NCBI GenBank assembly: GCA_026120185.1
Contig: JANUWF010001264.1
Span: forward strand, 744,001 to 808,000
Length of the DNA: 64,000 nt
From: Voacanga thouarsii
Taxonomy: Eukaryota; Streptophyta; Magnoliopsida; Gentianales; Apocynaceae
Reading direction: 5' to 3'
Part shown: positions 46,529 to 58,071 of the stretch, piece by piece
Numbering within the stretch: the first letter of the stretch is position 1
Layout of the letters: each line of letters begins with the position of its first letter
The notes under the pieces: model-generated
The model's database searches: none
What the model saw: only the letters and a program-made list of their open reading frames with translations
What the model was told of the DNA's origin: nothing
Program-made: the position numbers and the translations under genes

Positions 46529-47985
46529 TGTTAGAATATATGCCCACTTAGACTCTGAAGTAATTTTAACTTGTATTAATAAAAGTATTTTTTCTTAGAA
46601 TTTATTTGTGATATCTTTTTTATATTTTTGCATGATTTAATTAGAAGAGACCCAATGTGTTTAAGTAAATGGTTCATGTGAATGGAGGCCTTTCACAGTA
46701 ATGTATGGACCATGGGATACTTAAAACAAAACTACTGTTCATAAGCAACTGATGAGTATGGGAATCTCATCATGGCAATGTTATTGTGTTATAAATTCTA
46801 AATAAGGAATGGCTTACTTGTAGCCAACAAGTAGTCTCCTCATTTCATAACACAAACATATTTCGAAAATATAGAATAGGAGCTGTAGTAGTGGTTCTAA
46901 AAGTACTATGTGTAGAAACCTTAACTACTATCGCTACAATGTGGACTTTTACTCTACAGCTTGAGTATAAGTTGGTGGTCTGATGAAGGTAGAAGTGTAT
47001 GCTTTGATATACAATAGTTGGTTCTTTAGAAAGACCAATATACTTGTTTGTTGAGTATATGTAACTAGTTTGTCAAGACAGACTTAAAAAAGATAGTGTC
47101 TATACTATATCGTCCCTTGTGGTTGTTTGAATGGTATAATTATCCAGGGCCCTTGGGAACATGACTTGGATATTGACTTTAGGGTAGCTCCCTTAGAAAG
47201 TAAAAATATTCCAAGAAGTCGTGGATCATGGGACTAGAAGCCTAAGAATGGTAGATGTCTTTTAGAGATGAGTTAGTACACTCTTTCCTCCCTAAATGCA
47301 TGACGATATGTAGAGGGTTAATTTAGTCATTTCAACTGGAGATCGAAGACATAGCTAAAGCAGCATTGTTCTTCGAATTAATATTTCCTTATGGTGATAT
47401 TAGAAAATATTTAAAATATTTAAATATTTAATATCACCATATTTCCTTCTGGTGATATTAGAAAATATTTAAAATACAAAATACAGTTGTTTATATAGCA
47501 AGTGTATTTTGGACATTTTAGTAGCTAAGGCGAAGTGTGTTTTTGGTCCTCGGAATAGCCTGTAAATCCTAATTAATTTTAGGTCAAGGAAATTGTCTCA
47601 ATTAAAAAGGATTTTATTTTATTTAGAAAGTCTAATTTATTTTTGAACTGGAATAAAATAAAGTAAAAATAGAAATTAATTTTATTATCTAGTTTAATTG
47701 GTCATTCATTATTGTGGGCCTAAGCCTAGATTGAATGATTAGAAAGATTAACCTAGGCTTAAAATAGTTAATAAAAGGCTTAAATAATTATTTTAGTTCA
47801 ATTGGGATCATTAATTATTTATTGGATTATTTTAATAAGCCAAAGAAATAAACAATTAATTGTTATTATTTTTACGCTCATTGGATGCAAGGAAAATAAA
47901 ATTTTATCATTGGCCTATTAGCCTAGACTAAAGGTTTTCTTCTATTCATGAAACAGAAGAGTTAAAGTTGTGCCAAAGCTCTTCT
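46529..47985 (+). mobile_element. Family C 3' LTR, interrupted by A2
   Basis: This starts TGTTAGAATATATG and covers about 1.46 kb of a roughly 1.8-kb LTR before element A2 begins. The remainder presumably lies right of A2, beyond the window. At 47385-47475 an element of about 50 bp with TGGTGATATTAGAAAATATT is duplicated with an inverted linking piece. Confidence 0.85.
47385..47475. repeat. Local duplication and inverted repeat in C LTR
   Basis: TGGTGATATTAGAAAATATT occurs twice, flanking an inverted AATATCACCATATTTCC. Together these could fold into a hairpin. Confidence 0.7.
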
Positions 47986-49572
47986 TGTAACATCCCACTA
48001 CCTAGGCCCAACAGGGCCGGGGATGTCGCCCTGTCCAAAGAGCATAGGGTCATTATAACTAGGTCTCACAAATGAAAATAAAGACAATACTTCAAAATTG
48101 AACTTATTACAACCCAAAAATTCAGAAACAAATCCAAAATAAATTGATTACTATCATCTCTCAAAACAACACATAAAATAAATAACATATAGTCTTCAAA
48201 GTAGGCAACAAATCTAGCTACTCATCTCCACAGCAGGATCGACCTAAAAACATGGCATAAATGGTGATAAGATAAAAAAAATAAAAAAATCAGCAAGCCC
48301 GTATGTGCTTTGAGTGTTTCAGGTAAAACAGTTCATGTATGCAAGTTGTAAAAATTGTAAAAGAGAAAGTGCTAGCAAGTAATAAATAAGTTTAAAAATA
48401 AAGAGTAGAGTTTTACTCTTTAAGCCATACATGTGCACAATGAATTCAACTAATCAAATGGGTAGCCATGGGTTACCACACGTCAGGTCCCATGACCATA
48501 TAACGGTCAGAATGCCACACTTTGTACAGACTAACAAAAGCTAGGTGATCGGCCTACTGGGTGAGATACTCCTCCTTCTCTACACCCAAACTTATCGGTT
48601 GTCCACTCTAGAAACACACAATCCACATGACTGAAACTTGCTAACTCGTACCGGCATGACCTACTGGACTGGCATCCTATCCGGGAAGGACTCACCCCTC
48701 GGAGGTGGCCACCTACTGAGAGACATACCCTAACCCTTCAAAGACTAGTCCTAGTACTCTACCCTTATTGAGTACTCAACGTTGATTGTCCCACTTGGGA
48801 GAAAACTGATAATACATTGCTTTATTTGGCAATAGAAATTAAGGGTTTCTAAAATTCTTGCCAAAGTTGGGTTTTAGAAAGAGTTTTAGAATTTGCAAAC
48901 TGCTTCTTTAGATTTTCAAATGATTTACTTGCCTGAAATAAAAATGAAACAGTCCATAATTGCCTTTACAAAATGAGTGTCCATACACTTAACGTTTGGC
49001 TTGCCATAGAAACCTTTTAACTTCAAATAAGTTTATGCAAAGGCTTACTTGATCCTTTGCTTGATCAAACTCAAGAATCTTCCAAAGCTGACCTAACCCC
49101 GCCTGGGGTAAACACAAGTCATAAGGTTATACTTAAGCAATATTCGCTTACATAAATAATCCAAGTTCAGCTAATTATAATCATGACCCTAATGTCCTAA
49201 GCTTTAAGACTAGATGATAAAGGCTTTTATAAAATAAGTCTAATTTGATATGTTAAAATTACTAGGGTTTGTAAAATAATTACCAATAACTTATAGATTC
49301 AAATAATAAATCTTGAATGTTGTTATTAATAAATAAACTAAGGTTTAATTATTGAAGAATCCTAAGTCCTAGTTGATATTAATAAATGGTAATTCTTAAG
49401 TAGCAAAATAAATTATTACTACTCTCTTAATTAATAATCAATACGCAATAAAAAAATAATAATAAACTTTTATTAAATTTTGATTAATAAGTATAAATAA
49501 TATTTATGAACATATGGTCCACAAGGTCATTAATATTTTACTTATTTATATCAAAGGTTTTATTTATATATT

Positions 49573-49575
<3 letters not shown>

Positions 49576-49602
<27 letters not shown>
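49576..49602. repeat. (TA)n microsatellite in A LTR
   Basis: About 13 TA units. The paired LTR has a comparable tract at 63408-63435. Confidence 0.95.
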
Positions 49603-49608
<6 letters not shown>

Positions 49609-50295
49609 GGAGATGTCATTTATTTGGCTAATAAAATATCACTATTTCATTTAATACTCCAATTCCAAAACTTCCTAAGAATTTCGAAATCTTTGGAGGA
49701 AAAACGTAGTAATAATTTTAGTTAGGGTATAAAATTTGCTAATCAAAATAGCCTAGGATCAACAACGTCATGATCATAATTTTCCTATTGCTAACAAGAT
49801 TCATGAGCATATACTCCAACATCAATCAACAAACTATTCTATTCAAGAACAAAGACTTAAATCCATACCTACTATCACATGGCTAAATCCCTACTAAGCA
49901 TAACCATACTCACAGCTTCAATAAAAATAAGAACATAAAAATCCTATTCACCAAAGGCGACATAACATCTAGCAAGCTTAAACACTCATACTCACATAAG
50001 AAATGATGAACATACATCGATTCTCAAAGAATTTCATAAAACTTAATCATGATCAAACACAATCATGCTCCAATCTCACCCTTTCATACATATGCATATA
50101 CTCAATCCCCAATCATATTCTATTCTCTTTAACAACATCCAAGAGACATGAATTCAGAATTAAAAAGAAGGTTAAGGAGAAATACTTGGTGGACGATTAT
50201 CTCGAAGAAGATTTAAGAAGGTCCACGCGTTTGAGGGTCTTGAATTGTCTAAGAGAGGAGAAAGAAAATAGCCATGGTTGTAGCAACCATTTCAG

Positions 50296-50297
<2 letters not shown>

Positions 50298-50345
<48 letters not shown>
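50298..50345. repeat. (GA)24 microsatellite in A LTR
   Basis: Twenty-four GA units at the conserved LTR position, much expanded relative to the copies at 3511 and 12387. Confidence 0.97.
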
Positions 50346-50350
<5 letters not shown>

Positions 50351-51760
50351 CATTAGTATAACATGTTAAGGGTTGAAGAGAAGAAGATGAACAAAAGTTG
50401 TTCTTGTTTACCTTAATGATATTCTTGAGACTTCAAAGAAAAATCTAGTTTTGATCCGATTGCAAAATTTTGTTTTCAAGATTTGATGATATAAATTCCT
50501 AAAATGGACTCTAGGGGGTATGTAGGCGTGTTCTGGTGTTTTTGAGAGGGATTGGAGGTGTTTAGAGTGGTCTTTGGCATGAAGAAAGGTAGTGTGTGTT
50601 TTTGGTATTCTTGGTGAAAATGGACAGGATTAGAGGTAAATGCTGGACGAATTTTCTAAAAAGGGTTGGCCAAATGATTGAGAGAATTCAAGGATTTGGT
50701 TTTCAGTTTAGGGAGGAAGAGAAAATTCTGGTTGTTTGAAATTCAAATGAGGCCTAATCCACAAGTGTTTTCATGGGGCAAATGCTGGAATTTTTGAACT
50801 TCAAATGGAAGTTTGATTGGAGTGATTGTAGGAGGAATTTGAGGGATGGCTATGGGGTCCGGTTGTGCAAGGTAAGTGGAGGGGGGTAATGGTGTTCAGT
50901 TCATGGCTGAACAAGGATTAACTTACAGAGATTTGAGGGTGGTTTTTGGACAAGGCTTGAAGAGAACAAGGCTGGAATTTTTCTGGTTGTGGTCCAAATG
51001 GTTGCAGAATTTTCTGTGCAGTTTTTTCTGCAATATTCCAACCAATTTGCAGAGGGTTTTGAGAGGTGTTTGATATACCTTTCAGGCTGGTTCCCAGCCT
51101 TCTTTATGGAGGAAAAGCATAGGTAATTTACTGGTTTGAAGGCAGTAGAAACAGCTTTGATTTCCGGCTGCCATGCATCGAAACTGTCCAGAATTTTTTT
51201 TTCTGGTTTGCACATCTTTGTGCAGTCCAGTTTTTGCAAAAGAATTTCAGTCTTCAAGCTGAATAAATTGGACATTTTTCTGGCAGCAATTGAGTATGGA
51301 AGATGGCAATGATTTTTGAATACTAGGCTGCTCAAGAATCTAGAAAAAATTGAAATTCTTTTCATGGAGGATATGAACACTATGGAGTGGAGTTTAAAGA
51401 CACAACTATGGAGATTAATTTCTCTTCGTAACCTTCCTTAACTCCTTCCCTATTTTCAGTCCAATCTCCAACCTCTAAGAATCATTTTCGAAATTTCAAA
51501 GGCCAAGAATCCTTACTGAATTTTCTGGAATTAAAAACATAGATTTGGATAAATTTTGAACAAATTTAATTGGTAAAGAGTTTAGGGTAAGCTAAGGAAT
51601 AAAAGGACATGAATCCCTCAAGAATTCTTTTTAGGACATAAGAATAGGATTGGGGCATTCCCTTCATGTCTCCCCTAGGACAACACTCCTATTTTTTACT
51701 TATGGAATGCAAGAGATGAAAATCCAACCTTAAATTAAAATAATTATGATAAAACTTAAA

Positions 51761-51830
51761 TGATGGGATTTGAACTCATGACCTTATAGATTAATTCCAA
51801 AGCTCCAACCACTAAACCACAACAACTCTT
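51761..51830 (-). other. tRNA-like sequence in A LTR (U3), both boxes perfect
   Basis: On the minus strand box A TGGTTTAGTGG and box B AGTTCAAATCC fit the pol III consensus at all positions. The D-stem pairs, an anticodon-type arm (TTGGA, 7-base loop with T at the U33 position) pairs at 4 of 5, and a T-arm pairs at 4 of 5. The acceptor stem is not complementary. It is 240 bp from the LTR 5' end. Confidence 0.68.
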
Positions 51831-52070
51831 GTTCTTATTTTCTCTCTCAAATATTCTTCCTATTCAATCCTCAAGTTATCTTCCTATTTTGACTTCAAGC
51901 AAAATTACCATTTTACCCCTCCTACTCAATAAGCATAACTAAGCCGTTGAGCATATAAATCATAATTCTAAAGCAAATAAAATCATTCAAAATATATATA
52001 TTCATGCAAAATAATATGATATGCATCCCGACTCCCTTACTCTAGGGTTGGCTTTTGGTGGGGTTTCACA

Positions 52071-52083
52071 TCCTCCCCTTCTT
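52071..52083 (-). other. Polypurine tract of A2
   Basis: The minus strand reads AAGAAGGGGAGGA directly before the LTR start. Confidence 0.85.
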
Positions 52084-53300
52084 AGAAGAATTTCGCCCCA
52101 AAATTCAAGCTTACCTCTATCTCAGATCAGGATACTTCCGTTTTACCCACTCTTCTATTTCCCAAGTGGCATCTCGCATGCTATGATTCTCCCACTGCAC
52201 CTTTACCATTGGAATCTACTTATTCTACAGTATCTTGATACTTCGGTCCAATATCCTCACTGGTTTCTCCACATAGCTCAAGTCGGGTTGCAATACCAAT
52301 GGCTCCTCATTCAAAACATGTCCGGGATCGGCATTTTACTTCTTCAGCTACGACACATGAAACATTTCGTGAATTCCTGTTAACCCATTTGGCAAATCCA
52401 ATCAATACGCCACCGGCCCAATTCTCTCCTTTATCGAAAACGGTCTCAAATACCTCGGATTCAGCTTCCTACCTTTCGGATGCTTCAAGATTCCTCTATT
52501 CGGTGTCAGTCTTAGGAATACACTGTCTCCCACCTGAAATTCTAACTCTCTCCACCTATTGTATGCATAGCTCTTTTGTCGGCTCTGAGCCACTTTCAAC
52601 CTTTCCCTAATTAACTTAACCTTGTCTAACATTTCCTGAACACAGACTTCTCCAGAGTTATTTATATGGCCATCCTCTGACCAACTCCAGTGTAGTGGTA
52701 CCTGACACTTGCGCCCATACAGTGCCTTATACGGAGCCATGCCAATCGAAGCTTGATAATTGTTATTGTAGGATAACTCTGCATACGACACACATTTGAT
52801 CCACTTATCCTTGAAATGCAATACACAGGCTCTCAGCATATCCCCTAATATCTATATAACCCTTTCTGACTGTCCATTGGTTTGTGGATGTGCCGTCGTA
52901 CTGAACTTCAGACTAGAACCCATCGATTCTTGAAACTTGCCCCAAAATCGGGATGTAAATCTCAGATCTCAATCAGACACAATACTTGAAGGCACTCCAT
53001 GCAGTCAGACTATTTCCCGCACATAGGTCTGAGCCAACTTCTCTATAGAATCCCTTACATTCACTAGTATGAAATGCACTGATTTGGTTAGTTGATCCAC
53101 CACTAACCATATGGCATCATTTTGGGTCCTTGCCATAGGGAATCCGGTAACGAAGTCCATGGTCATTTCCTCCCATTTCCATTCAGGCACTGGTAACGGT
53201 TGCAACAATCCTGCTGACTTCTTATGCTCCACTTTGACTTTTTGACAGGTGAGACACATCGAGACATACTTAACCACATTCCACTTCATTTCGGGCCACA
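52084..53300 (-). pseudogene. Chromovirus integrase and chromodomain, C-terminal portion (A2)
   Basis: From 53300 downward: EMKWNVVKYVSMCLTCQKVK (zinc-binding Cys pair), TMDFVTGFPMARTQNDAIW (core start), HPQTNGQSERVI and SYNNNYQASIGMAPYKALYG. The GPY/F-type segment is PRYLRPFSIKERIGPVAY. The chromodomain lies at about 52120-52260 with stops inside it. Several in-frame stops interrupt the whole. The N-terminal end continues at 57599 beyond the inserted solo LTR. An open frame starting at 53355 begins in that LTR and is chimeric. Confidence 0.87.
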
Positions 53301-53305
53301 AATAA
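53301..53305. repeat. Target-site duplication of inverted solo A LTR, left copy
   Basis: AATAA, repeated exactly at 57594-57598. Confidence 0.93.
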
Positions 53306-53550
53306 TGTGAAACCCCACCTAAAACCAACCCTAGAGTAAGGGGGTCGGGATGCATATCATATTATTTTGCATGAATATATACATTTTTTGAATGATTTTA
53401 TGTGCTTTAGAATTGTGGTTTATAAGGTAAAAGGCTTAGATATGCTTATTGAGTAGGAAGGGTAAAATGGTAATTTTGCTTGAGGTCAAAATAGGAAGTT
53501 AGTTTGAGGATTAAATAAGAGGAATATGTGGGTGAGAAAATAAGAACAAT

Positions 53551-53618
53551 AGTTGTTGTGGTTTAGTTGTTAGAGCTTTGGAATTAATCTCTAAGGTCAT
53601 GAGTTCAAATCCCATCAT
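53551..53618 (+). other. tRNA-like sequence in solo A LTR (U3)
   Basis: Box A TGGTTTAGTTG has one mismatch and box B AGTTCAAATCC is perfect. D-stem GTTT/GAGC pairs with wobbles, the anticodon-type stem TTGGA/TCTAA pairs fully around loop ATTAATC, and T-stem ATGAG/CCCAT pairs at 4 of 5. The acceptor stem (GTTGTTG against CATCTAA) does not pair. Confidence 0.65.
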
Positions 53619-55175
53619 CTAAGTTTTTATCATGATTATCTTAATTAAGTTTGAATTTTTGTTTTCTTGCATTCCATAAAAATAGGAATGTTGTCTTAGG
53701 GGAGACATGAAGAGAATGTCCTAATCTTGTCCATTTTATTACCTCTAGCTTTGTCCTAACATCTTCATAATTTAAATAAATCAAAATCCATTAAATCTCT
53801 TCTTTTAAATTCCAAAAAAAATCTGTGATAATTCTTCAACCTTGAATTTCGAAAATTAGTCTTGAAGGATAGAGGATTGGCTGAAAATAGGAGAGAAATT
53901 AGGATGATTTTCCAAAAGAAATAAATCACCATGATTATACATTCAATCCTACCTTCATGTTGTTCATATTTTTAGTGAAGAAAATCTGGAAATTTTCCAG
54001 AATTTTTGCAGACCAGCTTTTCAAAAAATTCAGCTAGTAAACCTACTTATTTACTGCCAGAAAAATGGTCATTTCATGTGGCTTGAAGGCTGAAAATTCT
54101 GTGCAATTTTCGGACTGCACAAACTGCACAAAACCAGGAAAAAATTCTGGGCAGTTTCGCCACTTTCAACCAAGAAAATGAAGCTGTTTTAATCCACCTT
54201 CAAGCCAGCGAAACTCCTCTGTTTTTCTTCAGAAAGAAGGCTGGAAAATCACCTTTGAAGGACCTTCAAATCCCCTCAAAAACCGGCTGCAAATCGGGTT
54301 GAAGAAATGCAGAAAATTCTGCATCAAAAGCCACCAACCTTCAAAACTTTGAACAATTTGAAACCAGAAAATTTTCCAGCTTTGTCTCTCAAAGCCAAGG
54401 CCGGAGAACACCCTTCAAATCTCTAGAAATTGAACCTTGTTCAGCCATGGACTGAACACCATTCACCTCCACACTTACCTTGAGTACATGGACTCCATAA
54501 CCACACCTCAAAACCCTCCTAAGATTACTCTATCCAAAACTCTTTTTGAACTTCAAAATAATTCCAGAATTTTACTCCATTAAACCACTCTTGTATCAAG
54601 CTAATAAACCTGAATTTTCTTTGCCATTAAAGACTGCATTTTGGCCAGCCCTATAACCTGAACAAGCTTCATTCATTTCAGCAAAGTTAGCTAGTCCAGT
54701 TGGCACCATTGAAGAGCAAAGAAACCTCTCTTAATCAAACACCATTAGCTAATCTCCTACCTCAAACAACTCCACAATTTCCTCCATTTGAAATTCAAAC
54801 AAAATCTGATCATTCCCTCTCTTTCTAGCTAAGACCGAAACTCCAATGTATCCTAGACCATTCGGCCAACATCATTCCAGATTTCGTGAAGCCTTTTCTC
54901 TCAATTCTCTTCAGAACACCAAGAACACACACTACTTTTCTTCAAGCCTAAACCTACTCTAAACACCTCCAATCACTCTCAAATACTCCAGATCACTTCT
55001 ACTTAATCCTTAGACTTCATTTCTGATATTTATAACACAAAAACACGCAAACAAGAATTTTCAATCGGATCAAAATCAGCTTTTTCTTGAAGGTCTCAAT
55101 AACATCAACAAGGTAAATCAAGAACAATCTTCTTGTTCATCCTCCTCCATTTAATTCTCGATATACCTTTCTAAT

Positions 55176-55176
<1 letters not shown>

Positions 55177-55226
<50 letters not shown>
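55177..55226. repeat. (CT)25 microsatellite in solo A LTR
   Basis: Inverted-copy equivalent of the (GA)n tracts in the minus-oriented A LTRs. In coding orientation the tract is pyrimidine-rich. Confidence 0.97.
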
Positions 55227-55228
<2 letters not shown>

Positions 55229-57593
55229 CCGAAATGGTTGATCAACAACAATGGCTGTTTTCTTACTCTTGGACAATTCAAGACCCTCATTCACGTGGAC
55301 CTTCTTAACTCTTCATCGAAGTAATCATCAACCAAGTATTTCTCCTTAACCTTTCTTTTTAATTCTGAATTCATGTCTCTTAGATGTTGATAGGGAGAAT
55401 AGTATATGAATGGGGGGTTGAGTATAAGCATACGTTTGAAGGGGTTGAGAGTAGGACATAAGAGTGATTGATCATGTTTAAGCTATATGAATTTTCTTGT
55501 CAATCAATATATGATCATTATGTCTTAAGAAAATTATGGATGGTTAAAGCATGTTAGATGAAATGACACCTTTGGTGAATAGGATTTTCATGTTCTTATC
55601 TTCATTGAAGCCATGGTTATGATTATGCTTAGTAGAGATTTGCCATGTGATAGCATGTGTAGATTTAAGCCTATGTTCATGAATGGATTAGTATGTTGTT
55701 TGATGTTAGAGAATATATTCATGATTCTTATTAGCAGTAGGAAAATTATGATCATGATCTTGTTGATCTTAAGTTATTTTAATTAGCAAATTTTAGTATC
55801 TTAATTAAAATTATTACTATATTTTTCCTCTAGGATTTCGAAATCTCTAGGAAGCTTTGGAAATGGGGTATTAAATGAAATATTGATATTTTACTAGTCA
55901 AATAAATAATATTTTTTATTAAAAATAATATATGCATTCATATAAAATTAAATAAGATCTTTTTATATAAATGCTATTGATAAATAAAATATTAATGACC
56001 TTGTAGGCCTATAGTCATGAATATTATTCATATTTAAATTTGTTTTCTATTTATTAAACAAAATTTAACAAAATTTATTTATTATTAATTTTATTTATTA
56101 CTAATTATTTTATTATCTATTAAAAAATTAATTAAAAATTAATTGTAAAATTATTATTTATTTAAGTAACATTATTTTTAAATTATCATTTATTAATATT
56201 ATTTAGGACTTAATATTATTCAAAATTCAAACCTTAGTTAAGTTATTAATAATAACACTCAAGATTTATTATTTGAGCCTGTAACTTATTAACAATTATT
56301 TTTACAATCCCTAGTTATTTTAACTTATCAAGCTAGACTTATTTTGTAAAATCCTTTATCATCTGGCCTTAAAGCTTAGAATATTAGGGTCATGATTGTA
56401 ATAAGTTGAACTAGGATTCATTGTGTAAGTAAATATAGCTTGAGTATAACCTTATGTCTTGTGTTTACCCTAGGCGGGGTTAGGTCAGCCTTGGAAGACT
56501 TTTGAATTCGAGCAAGCAAAGGATCACGTAAGTTCCTGCATGGAATTATTTGAAGACCAAAACTTACTGTGGCAAGCCAAATGTGATGTGTATGGACATT
56601 CCTTATGTAAAGGCAATTAAGGACTGTTTTTCCTTTTTATTCCAGTCAACCAAATCATTTGAAAATCAAACAAGCAGTTTTACACAAAATGCTAAATTCT
56701 TTCTAAAACCCAACTTTGACAAGAATTTTAGAAACTCTTAATTGCTATTTCGAAATAAAATAATGTGTGATCAATTTTCTCCCAAGTGGGACAATCAACG
56801 TTAAGTACTCAATAAGGGTAGACCGTCAGGACTAGTCTTTGAAGGGTTAGGGTAAGTCTCTCAGTAGGTGGCCACCTCTGAGGGGTGAGTCCTTCCTGGA
56901 TAGGATGCCAGTCCGGTAGGTCATACCGGTCCGAGCTAGCAAGCTTCAGTCATGTAGACTGTGTGTTTCCGGAGTGGACAACCGGTAAGTTTGGGTGTAG
57001 AGATGGAAGAGTATCTCACCCGGTGGGCCGTACACTTACCTTTTGTCAGCTTGCACAACGTGTGGCATTCTAACCGTTATTTGGTCATGGGGCCCAATGT
57101 GTGGTAACCCATGGCTACCCATTTGAGTGGTTGTATTTATTGTGCACCTGTATGGTTTGAGAAGCAAAACACCACTCTTTATTTTCAACACTTATTTAAT
57201 GCTTGCCAGCATTTGCTCTTGTGAAACTTTTACAACTTGCATACATGAATGATTTTACCTGAAACACTTAAAGCACACACGGGCTTACTGAGATTCTTAT
57301 CTCATCACCTTTTATGCCATGTTTTCAGGTTGATCTAGCTGTGGAGGTCATTAACTAGACTTGTTACCTATGCTTTGAAGACTTCATGTTATTTTCTTTA
57401 TGTGATGTTTTGAGAGAATGTAGCAAATAATTTATTTTGGATTTGTTCATGTACTTATCTTTTGGGTTGTAATAAGTTTAATCTTAAAGTATTTCTTTTA
57501 TTTTTTTATATGTGACCTAGTTATAAAGACCCCTTGTCCTTTGGACGGGGCGACATCCCCAGCCCTGTTGGGCCCAGGCAGTGGGGTGTTACA

Positions 57594-57598
57594 AATAA
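57594..57598. repeat. Target-site duplication of inverted solo A LTR, right copy
   Basis: AATAA, identical to 53301-53305. Confidence 0.93.
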
Positions 57599-58071
57599 GC
57601 CCCTTTTAGATCCTGATATATTTTGACCTCTCCCGGATGAATGGTGTACTTGCTCTTATGCGCCTCTTCCAAAATTCTTTCCTTCAATTGGTGCTCTTTA
57701 GGTACACACAACCGATCTCTGAAATACAAAACTGCTACTTCGTCTAGCCAGAATTCACTACCTTGCCATTTGAGCTCTTTGTCCTTGAAAAGTTGAAATT
57801 CTTCATTACTTTGCTAAGCTTCAATAATTTCCCGCCTTAGGTCTGGTATCAACTTTAGGTTGTTAACAATAATTTTCTCCCCTTGCACTTCCACTCTTCT
57901 ATCCAACACATCCTGAAACACTTGAACCTCATGTACCCTTAGCCTGGCCATGCTAACTTTTCTGCTCAGAGCATCATCAACAATGTTGGCGTTCCCGGGA
58001 CGATAGTTGATTGGACAACGTTACACCTCCAAAAATTCCATACATCTTCGCTGTCTCAGATTCAAGTCCTT
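57599..58071 (-). pseudogene. RNase H tail and integrase N-terminus (A2)
   Basis: This continues the RT-RNase H frame after a stop at about 58072. It encodes the connection ([14 protein letters not shown]), a Leu/Arg/Glu-rich linker (LIPDLRREIIEA) and the integrase start (KELKWQGSEFWLDEVAVLYF, then HPGEVKIYQDLK). Stops interrupt it. The integrase frame resumes at 53300. Confidence 0.82.

Larger units (their letters stand above)
47986..52070 (-). mobile_element. Family A LTR, 3' LTR of element A2
   Basis: This complete 4.09-kb LTR runs from TGTAACATCCC to GGGGTTTCACA, followed by a PPT and integrase. Compared by eye with its partner starting at 61801, two 60-bp stretches show about 7 differences in 120 bases. 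That suggests a moderately recent insertion. It contains (TA)n at 49576-49602, (GA)24 at 50298-50345 and a tRNA-like stretch at 51761-51830. Confidence 0.95.
53306..57593 (+). mobile_element. Solo family A LTR, inserted into A2 integrase
   Basis: This complete 4.29-kb LTR lies on the plus strand (TGTGAAACCCC...GGGGTGTTACA), opposite to its host element. It has a perfect AATAA duplication on both sides and no internal sequence. It splits the integrase zinc-binding region of A2. It is the cleanest reference copy for family A ends and length. It holds the tRNA-like stretch at 53551-53618 and (CT)25 at 55177-55226. Confidence 0.97.

Noticed and set aside
53005..53355. A 116-codon protein starting at 53355
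   Set aside because: The first residues are translated from the inserted solo LTR; only the rest is integrase. It is a chimeric frame with no evidence of being a gene.
53551..53618. A functional tRNA gene (anticodon-like TAA) in the A LTR
   Set aside because: The acceptor stem does not pair, there is no long variable arm as in tRNA-Leu, and the sequence is carried by every A LTR. I keep it as a tRNA-like relic.
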